DNA of 64,000 nucleotides, taken from Streptomyces sp. V1I1 (GTDB lineage: Bacteria > Actinomycetota > Actinomycetes > Streptomycetales > Streptomycetaceae). How positions within the stretch are numbered: the stretch's first letter is position 1; each line of letters starts with the position of its first letter. The translations under genes were made by a program, and so were the position numbers. Shown in pieces: positions 16,831 through 25,100 of the stretch. Location of the stretch: NCBI RefSeq assembly GCF_030817355.1, contig NZ_JAUSZH010000001.1, forward strand, positions 1,302,001 to 1,366,000, given 5' to 3'. Under the pieces are notes generated by a model. It was not told the origin of the DNA. It did no database searches and was given only the letters and a program-made list of their open reading frames with translations.

Positions 16831-18291
16831 ATGCCTGTGGGAGTCATCCGGACGCTCGAGGACCTGGCCAGAATCGGCCGGCAGCGGACCGTCACCGACC
16901 GCAGCGTGCACCTGCGCCAGGACGAGGTCGGTGCGGACCTCCTCCTGGACACCGTGTCCGCCGACCGTGTCTTCCTGGACCGCGTGAGCATCGACGGGGC
17001 GCTGACCGTGCGTTCCTGTCACATCGACGAACTCGTCGTCGACCATGTGCAGGCGGACGCTCTCCTGGTGATCAACTCCCGGATCGGGCGCCTGACCATC
17101 CGCAACGCCTCGATGGGCTGCGATGTCACGGTCATCGACACCTCACTGGACTTCCTCGCTCTGCACTCCTGCGGCACCACCCGGCTGGAGCGCCTGCGGG
17201 TGGAGGAACTGATACAGGTCAACGCCCTGCGAGGGCCGGTCAGTATCAGCAACACCCGCGTGTCGTCCCTGACGGTCCGGAGTCAGGTCACCGGAGGCCG
17301 CCTCGGGCGTCCGCGTGTGGAGGCCAGAGGATTGCGCGCCCGCGAGGACATCACGTTCGACGATCTCTGGCTGTCCGCCCTCGAGCTCGATGATGTCGAG
17401 ACTCCGGAGCTCAACCTGCAGCGTGTCCGCCTGGACCAGCCCTTGCGGGCAAACGAGCTGCGGTGCAGCGAAACCGTGCGGGTGAATGGACTCGTGATCC
17501 CCGCCGAGGACAGCACGATCACGAACAGCACCGTCCGCGGGCCGGTAGAGGTACGCGAGCTCAAAGTCTGCGACGGTGCCGACCGCGACCGCACCGGCAC
17601 GACCGCTCGCCTCTCACTTCACAACACGACAGTGCTGTCCTTGACCTCGGCCTCCGAAGCATCGTCGGTGATCAGCCTGTACGGCTCCTCGGTCACCGGA
17701 ACCCTCGGGCTGCCGGTCGGCAGCTCCCGCTACAGCCTCGACGACTCCTCCAGCATCGGTGACATGGAACTCGCCGGCCAGGTCTTCCGTGACGGCCGCC
17801 AGATCGTCTCCTTCCTGGAGCGTTCCTTCACCGAAGTGACTGCCGGGGCACTGGAGTCAGTACGGTCCGCCCTGGCCAGAAGAAACCGGAACCGCGAGGT
17901 CGACCAGCTCTACTATCTCGCCCGGCAACGCGAGGCCGCTCTCCTGCCACCTCTGCGGCGCGGCATCGCACAAGGCATTCTCGGGGGTGTCCTCGGCTGG
18001 GGTGTGCGCGCACGCAACCCGGCCCGGATCCTTGTCGCAGGTGTCCTGCTCACGGCTGTCGGGCTCCATCTGGCGGGCGCGTTACGCGGCCCAGGGCAGG
18101 GGCTGACGGACGTGACCGTGGCGGCGAAGTCCTTCGTACTGGCCCTCGCCCTGTGGCTGAACGTCGGCACCGGCATGCCATCGGAGCTGAAGACAGCTGA
18201 ATGGTCCACTCTGGCCGTCTCGTTCACCTCGGCGGGGATGCTGTTCATCACGCTCATCGTGGGCATCGTCATCCGCAAACTGGTGCGTTGA
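16831..18291 (+). CDS. Beta-helix protein with C-terminal two-TM pore-like domain, cassette gene 3
   Basis: 486 residues from ATG 16831 with AGGGGG upstream. Residues ~20-330 are short alternating hydrophobic rungs (LLLDTVSADRVFLDRVSIDG, LTVRSCHIDELVVDHVQADA, and similar), typical of a right-handed beta-helix or pentapeptide-like solenoid. After an Arg-rich linker there is TM1 (~398-418), an amphipathic segment KSFVLALALWL, the loop NVGTGMP (444-450) and TM2 (~462-481) ending at the C-terminus. The layout resembles a two-TM cation channel in which NVGTGMP replaces the TVGYGDI filter. Function as a channel is inference. Confidence 0.7.
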   Translation: MPVGVIRTLEDLARIGRQRTVTDRSVHLRQDEVGADLLLDTVSADRVFLDRVSIDGALTVRSCHIDELVVDHVQADALLVINSRIGRLTIRNASMGCDVTVIDTSLDFLALHSCGTTRLERLRVEELIQVNALRGPVSISNTRVSSLTVRSQVTGGRLGRPRVEARGLRAREDITFDDLWLSALELDDVETPELNLQRVRLDQPLRANELRCSETVRVNGLVIPAEDSTITNSTVRGPVEVRELKVCDGADRDRTGTTARLSLHNTTVLSLTSASEASSVISLYGSSVTGTLGLPVGSSRYSLDDSSSIGDMELAGQVFRDGRQIVSFLERSFTEVTAGALESVRSALARRNRNREVDQLYYLARQREAALLPPLRRGIAQGILGGVLGWGVRARNPARILVAGVLLTAVGLHLAGALRGPGQGLTDVTVAAKSFVLALALWLNVGTGMPSELKTAEWSTLAVSFTSAGMLFITLIVGIVIRKLVR

Positions 18292-18326
18292 GCGCCCTCG
18301 GACGACCGGATGACAAAGTGACGTCC

Positions 18327-19151
18327 ATGGAAGAGAGCACAGCACCCACCGTCACCTACGGCTTGCGCGGGCGGTCGTTCCTGGTGACCGGCGGAAGCCG
18401 CGGGCTCGGATACGCGGTCACCCGCCTTCTCGCCGCCGAGGGGGCGTCCGTCGCGATCTGCGGCCGGGACCCCGACAGTCTGGCCCGTGCCGCGTCGGCG
18501 CTGGAGGGAGAGTTCAACGCCCGGGTCGTGACCGGGTCCGTGGATGTCCTCGCGCTGGACGAACTGGAGGACTTCGCCGAGGAAGCCGGTCGCGCACTCG
18601 GCGGACTCGACGGCCTGGTCGCCAACATCGGCGGCAAACGCGGTGGTGGACTCCTCGAATCCACCCGCGAGGACTGGCAGGCGACCTGGGAACTGAACGG
18701 CGGGCACGCGGTACGGGCCATACGGTCGGCGCTCGGCTCTTTCAGACCGGGCAGTTCAGTGGTGCTCGTCTCCTCCATCTCCGGCTGGAAACCGCGCTTC
18801 CCCGCCCAGTACGGGGCGGCCAAGGCGTCAGAGATCTACCTCGCGGGCGCACTGTGCCAAGAACTGGCCCCCTACCGGGTCCGGGTCAACACCGTCAGCC
18901 CTGGTTCGATCCTCCTGCCGGGCAAGAGCTGGGACCGCCTGCGAAAGCGCGACCCGCAGACGTACGCCGCGTACGCGGAACGCAACCCCAACGGGCGGCT
19001 GCTGAACGCGGAGGAAGTCGCCCAGGTCATCGGCTTCCTCCTCTCCCCCGCCTCCGAGGCCCTGAACGGGGCCCACATCCCGGTCGACGGCGGCCAGCCA
19101 CAGGCCGGCCTCGGCGCAACTCCCGCTCAGAGAGCCGATGATGCCTCGTGA
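18327..19151 (+). CDS. SDR-family oxidoreductase, cassette gene 4
   Basis: 274 residues from ATG 18327. The cofactor motif TGGSRGLG lies at residues 21-28, VANIGG is the NNAG-like strand, and the catalytic Ser and YxxxK appear in VVLVSSISGW and FPAQYGAAKASE. VRVNTVSPGSILLPGK and the C-terminal GAHIPVDGGQ are standard. It is a classical NAD(P)-dependent short-chain dehydrogenase, probably a ketoreductase or alcohol dehydrogenase. It closes the four-gene cassette, 35 bp after the pore-like gene. What an SDR does beside two kinases and a membrane protein is unclear. Confidence 0.85.
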   Translation: MEESTAPTVTYGLRGRSFLVTGGSRGLGYAVTRLLAAEGASVAICGRDPDSLARAASALEGEFNARVVTGSVDVLALDELEDFAEEAGRALGGLDGLVANIGGKRGGGLLESTREDWQATWELNGGHAVRAIRSALGSFRPGSSVVLVSSISGWKPRFPAQYGAAKASEIYLAGALCQELAPYRVRVNTVSPGSILLPGKSWDRLRKRDPQTYAAYAERNPNGRLLNAEEVAQVIGFLLSPASEALNGAHIPVDGGQPQAGLGATPAQRADDAS

Positions 19152-19263
19152 GGTGGTAACGGTGACGGTGGTTACCTTCACGGACATCGACGCCTGCGTC
19201 CTCGAAGCGCCCGAGGTCGGCAAGCTGGGCAAGCTTCTGGTGCGCGCCCGTAGCGCCGCGTAG
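19141..19263 (+). CDS. Possible 40-residue small protein overlapping the SDR stop
   Basis: An ATG at 19141 opens a 40-codon frame (MPREVVTVTVVTFTDIDACV ... KLLVRARSAA) overlapping the last codons of the SDR gene in another frame. The strand-like then helix-like pattern and overlapping start hint at a coupled small protein or a remnant of a longer one. No homology recognised; low confidence. Confidence 0.25.
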   Translation: MPREVVTVTVVTFTDIDACVLEAPEVGKLGKLLVRARSAA

Positions 19264-19346
19264 AGGTCCTGACCGCCACACGAAGGAGTGCGGCTTCGCC
19301 CTTACACCGTGCGGCCTTGCCGCCGAGCCGTAGCCTGCCGGAGGGG

Positions 19347-19376
19347 ACCGGTACACAGCGTATAGGTACCGGTACG
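19347..19376. promoter_or_regulatory. Paired ACCGGT palindromes upstream of the XRE gene
   Basis: ACCGGTAC (19347-19354) and GGTACCGGTACG (19365-19376) place two ACCGGT cores 21 bp apart, 31-60 bp before the XRE start. The same arrangement occurs before the ATP-binding gene at 15321-15352, so this is probably an autoregulatory operator. Confidence 0.6.
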
Positions 19377-19406
19377 GGCAGGCAGCGCGCAGAACGGGGG
19401 CGGGCG

Positions 19407-20264
19407 ATGGAGCTCACGGGTCCGGTGGACGACAACGACGACGTGGAAAACGCTGCGGACCTCTTCCGTGTGATCGGCCGCCAGGTGAGGTTGCTGCGGG
19501 AGCGGGCTGGTCTCACGCAGCGGGAGCTGGGTGAGCAAGTCGGGTACAGCGAGGAGCTGATCCGGTCGCTGGAGCGGGGGCGCAGGACGCCTCAGCCGGA
19601 GTTCCTGGACGCGGCGGACGAGAGGCTGGGCGCGGGCGGGCTGCTGCGGGCGGCGAAGGAGGACGTGGCGAGGGCGAAGACCCGGGCGCGGGTGAAGCAT
19701 CCGACGTGGTTCACGGACTATGCGAAGGTGGAGGCGGACGCCAACGAGCTCTCCTATTACAGCAACCACAACATCCCCGGTCTGTTCCAGACCGAGGCCC
19801 ACGCACGCGCGCTCTACGGGATGCGCAAGCCACTCCTCGATGACGAGTTGATCGAGCAGCGTGTGTCGGCGCGGATGGCTCGCCAGGTGGTGCTGACGAG
19901 TCGCCCAGTCCCGATGGTGAACTGCGTCATCGAAGAGGCCATTCTCCGGCGCCCCATCGGTGAATGGAGCGTTCACAAAGAACAGCTGGCGGAGGTTGCG
20001 CGGCTTGGCCGACTGCGCAACGTCGAACTCCAGGTCATGCCTCTGGACCGCCCCGAACACGCAGGCATGGGTGGTCCGTTCACGCTGCTGACACCCAAAG
20101 GGAAACCGCAGGTCGGCTACGTGGAAGTGCAGAACATCAGCCGTCTGATCACTGACCTGGAAGAGGTCCGTATCCTGGCAGCACGGTACGGATGCATCCG
20201 GTCTCAGGCACTCACGCCGCGTGAGTCCCTGGTGTTGATCGAAAGGTTGCTGAACGAGCAATGA
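19407..20264 (+). CDS. XRE-family regulator (DUF5753 type, whiJ-like)
   Basis: 285 residues from ATG 19407. The N-terminal HTH reads LTQRELGEQVGYSEELIRSL, ERGRRTP, and the C-terminal ~180 residues form the Scmp24-like/DUF5753 domain (YYSNHNIPGLFQTEAHARAL, VNCVIEEAILRRPIG, LQVMPLDRPEHAGMGGPFTL). These regulators work with small DUF397 proteins and GHKL ATPases in Streptomyces developmental control. The downstream DUF397 gene overlaps by 4 bp (ATGA). The ATPase partner is 4.1 kb away across an inserted cassette. Confidence 0.92.
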   Translation: MELTGPVDDNDDVENAADLFRVIGRQVRLLRERAGLTQRELGEQVGYSEELIRSLERGRRTPQPEFLDAADERLGAGGLLRAAKEDVARAKTRARVKHPTWFTDYAKVEADANELSYYSNHNIPGLFQTEAHARALYGMRKPLLDDELIEQRVSARMARQVVLTSRPVPMVNCVIEEAILRRPIGEWSVHKEQLAEVARLGRLRNVELQVMPLDRPEHAGMGGPFTLLTPKGKPQVGYVEVQNISRLITDLEEVRILAARYGCIRSQALTPRESLVLIERLLNEQ

Positions 20265-20467
20265 CACCCGAAGTGCGCACTCATGAAGCAGCCGACCTAT
20301 CCTGGTTCAAGAGCTCGTACAGCTCGAACGAAGGCGGCGAGTGCGTCGAAGTCGCTGCCAGTGAGCAGGCGGTGAGTGTCCGCGACTCCAATGACGTCAC
20401 CCGGCCCCACCTGTCCGTCAGCCACCCCGGCTGGGCGCGGTTCGTTCGGTACGTGGCAGGAGCCTGA
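20261..20467 (+). CDS. DUF397 domain-containing protein
   Basis: 68 residues with the complete DUF397 signature: LSWFKSSYSSNEGGECVEVA, VSVRDSN and a C-terminal GWARFVRYVAG. These proteins pair with the XRE regulator encoded immediately upstream and may act as its antagonist or co-factor, as proposed for WhiJ/BldB-type systems. The start codon overlaps the XRE stop, so the two are co-translated. Confidence 0.93.
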   Translation: MTPEVRTHEAADLSWFKSSYSSNEGGECVEVAASEQAVSVRDSNDVTRPHLSVSHPGWARFVRYVAGA

Positions 20468-20476
20468 CTCCCCCTC

Positions 20477-21289
20477 ATGGCTAGCCGCACGTGGCCGGAC
20501 GACACCCCGGCTTCCTTCCAGCTCCTTCCCGGCGCCGCCGACTCTCCGGTAATCCTGCACGTCCCGCACTCCTCGCGGGTCATTCCCGAGTCGGTGCGTG
20601 AAGGCATCGTCCTGGACGACCGTGCGCTCGAGCTGGAGCTGGACCACATCACCGACTCCCACACGGCCGAGATCGCCGCCGCCGCAGTGGGAGCCGCGAC
20701 CGTCACCCCCTGGCGTTTCGTCAACCAGCTCTCCCGTCTGGTCATCGATCCCGAGCGCTTCCCCGACGAGCGCGAGGAGATGCTGGCCGTCGGCATGGGC
20801 GCGGTCTATACCCACACCACGCACCGCGAGCGGCTCCGCCCGCCGGCGCATCCCCGGCCGCTGATCGAGCGCTACTTCCATCCCTATGCCGAGGCGATGA
20901 CCGCGGCGGTCGGCGAGCGGCTGGCGGCGACGGGGCGTGCCTTCGTCATCGACGTCCACTCGTATCCGACCGAGCCGCTGCCCTACGAGCTGCACGGCGA
21001 CGGGCGGCGGCCGCCCATCTGCCTGGGTACGGACGACTTCCACACTTCGCCCGAGCTGATCGCCCTGGCCCAGACGGCATTCGCCGGGTTCGGCGGCACG
21101 GGGATCAACAGCCCATTCGCAGGCACCTACGTACCGCTGAAGTTCTACGGCAAGGACCCGCGCGTCAGTGCCCTGATGATCGAGATCCGCCGGGACACGT
21201 ACATGTCGGAACCGGGCGGGGCGGCGGGCCCCGGCCTCACCGCCCTCGCCGCCGCGCTGGCGGGTCTGGTCGACGCGCTGTCGGTCTGA
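20477..21289 (+). CDS. N-formylglutamate amidohydrolase family protein
   Basis: 270 residues. The family signatures are VILHVPHSSRVIPESV near the N-terminus, ITDSHTAEIA, FVIDVHSYPTEPLPYE (metal ligands) and ALMIEIRRDTYM near the C-terminus. The enzyme hydrolyses N-formyl-L-glutamate or a related N-acylated amino acid. No other histidine-degradation genes are nearby, so the physiological substrate may differ. It starts 10 bp after the DUF397 stop and ends one base before the convergent GH5 stop. Confidence 0.9.
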   Translation: MASRTWPDDTPASFQLLPGAADSPVILHVPHSSRVIPESVREGIVLDDRALELELDHITDSHTAEIAAAAVGAATVTPWRFVNQLSRLVIDPERFPDEREEMLAVGMGAVYTHTTHRERLRPPAHPRPLIERYFHPYAEAMTAAVGERLAATGRAFVIDVHSYPTEPLPYELHGDGRRPPICLGTDDFHTSPELIALAQTAFAGFGGTGINSPFAGTYVPLKFYGKDPRVSALMIEIRRDTYMSEPGGAAGPGLTALAAALAGLVDALSV

Positions 21290-21290
21290 G

Positions 21291-23165
21291 TCAGGACCAC
21301 GCCCGCCCCGCCGCCCACGCGGCGAGTTCGTCCTGGGCACCCTTCAACATGGCGGCCGAGGGCGCCGTCGCTCCGTTCGTCACCAGGGCATAGTGCACGC
21401 CGTCCGCGTTCTGCGCGGTGAGCAGCAGGCGGCGGCTGCCTGTCCCGCCCGGCTCCGGGGCGACGGCGATCGGTGTGCTTCTCGTGTACGCGGGAGGTCC
21501 GGCGACCGCGCCGAGGTCGGAGACCACCGTCGTGCGGGGGGTGTCGAAGGACGCAGGCAGGTGCAGTTCGGTGGGGGCGGCGGTGCCGTCCGAGCGCCAC
21601 AGGAGGAGGCCGTACTGGCCCGAGCCGACGAGCTCGGCGACCCGCGGGAGCGACTTCGGTACGGGATTCCACGTCAGGGTCTTCGAGCCGTCGCGGGACC
21701 TGTCCTCATACGTGAAAGCCATCACCCGGCCCGCGGTGGCGCTGGGGTACAGACGGTCCAGCAGCCGGGCGTCCTGTCGGAGGAGCGCCGTGCCCGAGTC
21801 GTCGAGGCGGACGGCCGAGAGGTCCTCGTCGTTCCAGGCGTCGGCGGCGGTCAGGACCTTGTCGGGGTTGCCGTTCATCAGCTCGTGGTGGCGGCCGTTG
21901 TAGATGTCCCACTGCCATTGTGTGCCGGACAGCACCGGTCCCGAGTCCTGAAGGCGGGACCACCAAGCGGCACCTGGCAGGCGGGAGTCCAGGGCCTGGT
22001 ACATCGCCTTGCCGACAGTCGGGGCCTTGTCGGAGACGCTCCCGGTCAGCGGATGGCCGAACTCGCTGACGACCGCCGCCGTGCCCGCGCCGGCCGCGCG
22101 GTCGCGGACGGCGCCGAAGTCTCCGGCGTACTGGCCGTCGGCGGCCTTGCCCCACATGAAGATGCCGGAGATGGCCTTGTGGTCGTAGAAGTGGGTGTTG
22201 AAGACATACCGCGGGCCGATGGTGCCGGCGTCGAGCAGCCCGCCCTCCTGCTTCTGAAAGGCGAGGTTGGAGTTCCAGAAGAGGTTCGGTTCGACGAAGG
22301 CGGGCTTGCTCTGCCAGCCGGCCGCGTCCATGCGGGCGCGGAACTTCTCGTAGAAGGGCCAGAGCAGCTCGCGCTCCCAGGCCCGGCTGGACTGCCCGGA
22401 GTCGTACGAGCCCGCGTGCGGTTCGTTGTACGGGTCGAAGCCCGCGACCGCCGCGAACTCAGCGGCGCTGAGGTGCTCGGCGAAGTACGCCATGGTGGTC
22501 TGGGCGGTCGCGAGGAAGGCGTCCTGGACGCCGCCCTTGTTGTGCCAGAAGTCGTACGTCGCCCGCTTCACGGCTTCGTTCTGCGTGATGTTCTGTCCCC
22601 AGAACAGGCAGATCCCGCACGACTCCCGCGGGTAGCCGCCGGCCTCGACTGCCCACTTGGGGGCACCGTCGCCGGTGTACCAGCTGCCTTTGTTGAAGAG
22701 GTGCCGGGAGTAGAGGTCCTGGTGGAAGTCGGGGTAGACGCGGATGCCTGTCTTGAGGAAAGCCCGCAACTGTGCGGTGGCGGCGGTGAGATAGGCCCGG
22801 TCCACCTGCCCCCGCACGGGTTCGGCGTGAGCCCATGACAGCAGGAAACGGACGGCGTTGCCGCCGCCGAGCGCACGAAGCGCGGTCGCGGACTTTTCGG
22901 CGTCGGCGACGGATGCGAAGGGCAGTCCGCCGTTCTCCTCCAGCTTGGTCTCGCCGGAGACGTTGTACCCGCGCAGGACCACCTCGCGGCCGAGTCCGTC
23001 TTTGAAGCGGCCGCCCTCGACCGTGAAGGCGGACGCGGCCTGCTCGTCGAACCAGAGGGAGTCCGGGGCGGGCGCCGCGGCGGACGGCACGCTCCCTGTG
23101 GTCAGGGACGCGGTCATGAGGATGACGAGACCGATCAGACGTGCGCGCATCTTCGCCATGCCCAT
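21291..23165 (-). CDS. Secreted GH5 endoglycoceramidase-like glycosyl hydrolase
   Basis: 624 residues from ATG 23165 (AGGA upstream); GTG 23180 is an alternative. An N-terminal signal peptide (MRARLIGLVILMTASLTTGS) precedes a (beta/alpha)8 barrel with VVLRGYNVSGETKLE, RVYPDFHQDLYSRHLF, the acid/base Glu in AGFDPYNEPHAGS and the nucleophile Glu in AAVVSEFGHPL. These are the features of GH5 endoglycoceramidase-type enzymes that cleave the glycan from glycosphingolipids. A C-terminal beta-sandwich of ~150 residues follows. Secreted; target glycolipid unknown. Confidence 0.88.
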   Translation of the reverse strand: MGMAKMRARLIGLVILMTASLTTGSVPSAAAPAPDSLWFDEQAASAFTVEGGRFKDGLGREVVLRGYNVSGETKLEENGGLPFASVADAEKSATALRALGGGNAVRFLLSWAHAEPVRGQVDRAYLTAATAQLRAFLKTGIRVYPDFHQDLYSRHLFNKGSWYTGDGAPKWAVEAGGYPRESCGICLFWGQNITQNEAVKRATYDFWHNKGGVQDAFLATAQTTMAYFAEHLSAAEFAAVAGFDPYNEPHAGSYDSGQSSRAWERELLWPFYEKFRARMDAAGWQSKPAFVEPNLFWNSNLAFQKQEGGLLDAGTIGPRYVFNTHFYDHKAISGIFMWGKAADGQYAGDFGAVRDRAAGAGTAAVVSEFGHPLTGSVSDKAPTVGKAMYQALDSRLPGAAWWSRLQDSGPVLSGTQWQWDIYNGRHHELMNGNPDKVLTAADAWNDEDLSAVRLDDSGTALLRQDARLLDRLYPSATAGRVMAFTYEDRSRDGSKTLTWNPVPKSLPRVAELVGSGQYGLLLWRSDGTAAPTELHLPASFDTPRTTVVSDLGAVAGPPAYTRSTPIAVAPEPGGTGSRRLLLTAQNADGVHYALVTNGATAPSAAMLKGAQDELAAWAAGRAWS

Positions 23166-23860
23166 CACAGTTCCTGACACACCGTCAGACTGTCAATGGT
23201 TGCACCACGGGCGACGCGGGACACGACAAGGGGAGCCCGAAGGAGCACCGAGGCAGCACCGACCCCGAGTGGTGCCAAAGGCCGAGGTATTCGCAGGTAA
23301 CCGGGGTATCGACAGGTAACCGAGGTATCCGCAGGTAATCGACCATTCCCCTCGCATCCGGCGCATCTCCGTTATGCGGTTATCTTCGCTTCTCCGAGCC
23401 GCCGAGCCATTTCCCCCGCAATGCCACACCCTTAGCACCGCCTAACACCTTCTGCACACGCCCCGGAAACACTCCCTACACATAGACGCTGCGGTGCGTA
23501 CGACACCTGACACGAGGTTGCTTCCTTCGGTGAATCTGCACACCGAATGCGCAGACGTCACATCGCCTCCCGCGGACCTCCCCCGCCCTGACCAGTACAT
23601 CTACCCTTTGATGCGGAATGTCCAATTTTTAACCAAGTGGGAGTCAGCTCAAGGGAATTACAGTGGCTCACTGTGTGAAGAAGATGCCACCAAGCCATGG
23701 ACACACCTGCACGTCAGGTAATTCAACGGCTGCCTTTCGACCGCATCAGCAGTTGTCCGATTGGCTGCGCAACGCGCCTGCGTGCTTTGATCCTTCGCAC
23801 TGCGGGAGCCGAAAGACTCAGTCGCAGCACTCGAGATATCCATGCGAAGGGAACCCCCTC
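23166..23860. other. 695-bp gene-free region before the RiPP precursor
   Basis: No convincing gene. It holds the 19-bp tandem repeats listed separately and an AT-richer stretch (around 23600-23660) that is a likely promoter area for the precursor gene. A 66-codon frame joined upstream of the precursor ATG is poor coding sequence and I do not count it. Confidence 0.6.
23286..23342. repeat. Three 19-bp tandem repeats
   Basis: Three head-to-tail 19-bp units (23286-23304, 23305-23323, 23324-23342) of the form GGTAT(T/C)(C/G)(G/A)CAGGTAA(C/T)CG(G/A). The spacing is nearly two helical turns, as in regulator-binding arrays. They lie ~120 bp upstream of the GH5 start and ~520 bp before the RiPP precursor. 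Confidence 0.8.
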
Positions 23861-24097
23861 ATGAACTCCACCCCCCAGGTTCAGACCCAGGAAATCTCCG
23901 ACAGCGACCTGGACAACGTGTCCGGCGGCCTGGTGGGCCAGGCTGCCGGCGCCGCGCTCGGCACCGTCGACTCCGTCATCCCGGTCTCCGGCGTCGTCGG
24001 CGCCGCGTCCGGCACCGTCGGCTCCGTGGTCGGTACCGCCGAGGGCCTCACCGGCCTGGACACCTCCGGCGTCACGGGCCTGGTCGCCGGTCTCTGA
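23861..24097 (+). CDS. GG-leader RiPP/bacteriocin precursor peptide
   Basis: 78 residues from ATG 23861 with AAGGGA upstream. Residues 1-23 are a double-glycine leader (QTQEISDSDLDNVSGG at its end). The predicted 55-residue core starts LVGQAAGAALGTVDSV and is extremely rich in Gly, Ala, Val, Ser and Thr with recurring GxxxG-like spacing (GTVGSVVGTAEGLTG). It has no Cys, so lanthionine rings are impossible, and no modifying enzyme is nearby. The following genes encode a C39 peptidase exporter that would cut after GG. I infer an unmodified, helix-forming, bacteriocin-like peptide. Function untested. Confidence 0.85.
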   Translation: MNSTPQVQTQEISDSDLDNVSGGLVGQAAGAALGTVDSVIPVSGVVGAASGTVGSVVGTAEGLTGLDTSGVTGLVAGL

Positions 24098-24178
24098 GCC
24101 GGTCGTGTGCCGCTCAGCGGCGCATCCCCAAGCGGTGACTACGGCTCGTCGGCTCCCCCTCCTTGCCGACCGGCCGGA

Positions 24179-24218
24179 CCGTATGCCCCGGATCCAAACC
24201 AGGGTCCGGGGCATACGG
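24179..24218 (+). terminator. Hairpin between precursor and transport genes
   Basis: A perfect 14-bp stem (CCGTATGCCCCGGA at 24179-24192 and TCCGGGGCATACGG at 24205-24218) with a 12-nt loop lies 80 bp after the precursor stop and before hlyD. Partial terminators here keep precursor mRNA in excess over transporter mRNA in many peptide clusters. Confidence 0.75.
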
Positions 24219-24293
24219 CCGCCGCCCGGCGGGCTCGCCAAGCGAGCCGCGCCGAATACCCGCCAGCACCATCGCAGTTGAGGGAAGAGTGTC

Positions 24294-25100
24294 GTGCAGT
24301 TCCGCCAACAGGCCCTTTCCAAGCTGCAATCGCCGGAAGAAATCGATCTGCCGGTGCGTTTCGCCCGCCCGCAGGGGTGGCTCGTCCTGGCCGTCACGGT
24401 CGTCGTCATGATCGCCGCATCCGCCTGGGCGGTCACCGGAACCTTGACCTCCACACTCGGCGCGCCCGGAATCCTCACCCACGCCCAGGGCAGTTATGTC
24501 CTGCAGAGCCCCGTCGCGGGCCAGGTCACGGATGTGCTCGCCGAAGAGGGCGCGAGGGTTTCCGCCAACGCTCCCCTGGTGAAGCTCCGTACCGCCGAGG
24601 GCAGCACCGTCGTCCGTACGATCGCCGCGGGCCGGCTGACCGCACTCGTCGCCACGATCGGCTCCGTGGTCACGACCGGAGCGGATGTGGCGGCCGTGGA
24701 GAGGATCGACAAGCCGGACGACCCCCTGATGGCCGTCCTGTATGTGCCCGCCGACAGCGGATCGACGGTGCCCGTGGGCGCTTCGGTCGATCTCACCGTC
24801 CAGTCGGTGCCCACCCAGCAGTACGGAGTACTGCGCGGCCGGGTGAAGGCCGTCGGCCGGACCGCCCAGACCCGCCAGCGGATCACCGGCTTCCTCGGCA
24901 GCAGTCAGCTGGGCGAGCAGTTCTCGAACAAGGGTCAGCCCGTGGCGGTCCTGGTACGCCTCGACCCGTCTTCGCGCACCGAGTCCGGCTATACCTGGTC
25001 GTCCGCGGACGGTCCGCCGTACGCCGTCGACTCCATGACCCTGACCACCGGCTCCATCAGGCTGTCCGAGCAGCACCCGATCGATTGGCTGCTGCCGTGA
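24294..25100 (+). CDS. HlyD-like adaptor of NHLP bacteriocin secretion system
   Basis: 268 residues from GTG 24294. A single N-terminal transmembrane segment (WLVLAVTVVVMIAASAWAVT) is followed by a biotinyl-lipoyl-like half-motif (VLQSPVAGQVTDVLAEEGAR, VSANAPLVKL) and a barrel-sandwich fold, as in HlyD/NHLM secretion proteins. It would form the extracytoplasmic part of the exporter. Its stop overlaps the ABC gene start (GTGA). Shorter than Gram-negative HlyD, as expected with no outer membrane. Confidence 0.88.
   Translation: MQFRQQALSKLQSPEEIDLPVRFARPQGWLVLAVTVVVMIAASAWAVTGTLTSTLGAPGILTHAQGSYVLQSPVAGQVTDVLAEEGARVSANAPLVKLRTAEGSTVVRTIAAGRLTALVATIGSVVTTGADVAAVERIDKPDDPLMAVLYVPADSGSTVPVGASVDLTVQSVPTQQYGVLRGRVKAVGRTAQTRQRITGFLGSSQLGEQFSNKGQPVAVLVRLDPSSRTESGYTWSSADGPPYAVDSMTLTTGSIRLSEQHPIDWLLP

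Noticed and set aside
23286..23342. CRISPR or replication iterons
   Set aside because: The units are directly abutting with no spacers, and no replication protein is encoded nearby.
23494..23721. 75-codon open frame upstream of the RiPP precursor
   Set aside because: Poor codon pattern for this genome, no ribosome site, no homology; better read as promoter region.
23861..24097. Precursor as a lanthipeptide
   Set aside because: The leader looks similar, but the core has no Cys and no lanthionine synthetase is present, so rings cannot form.
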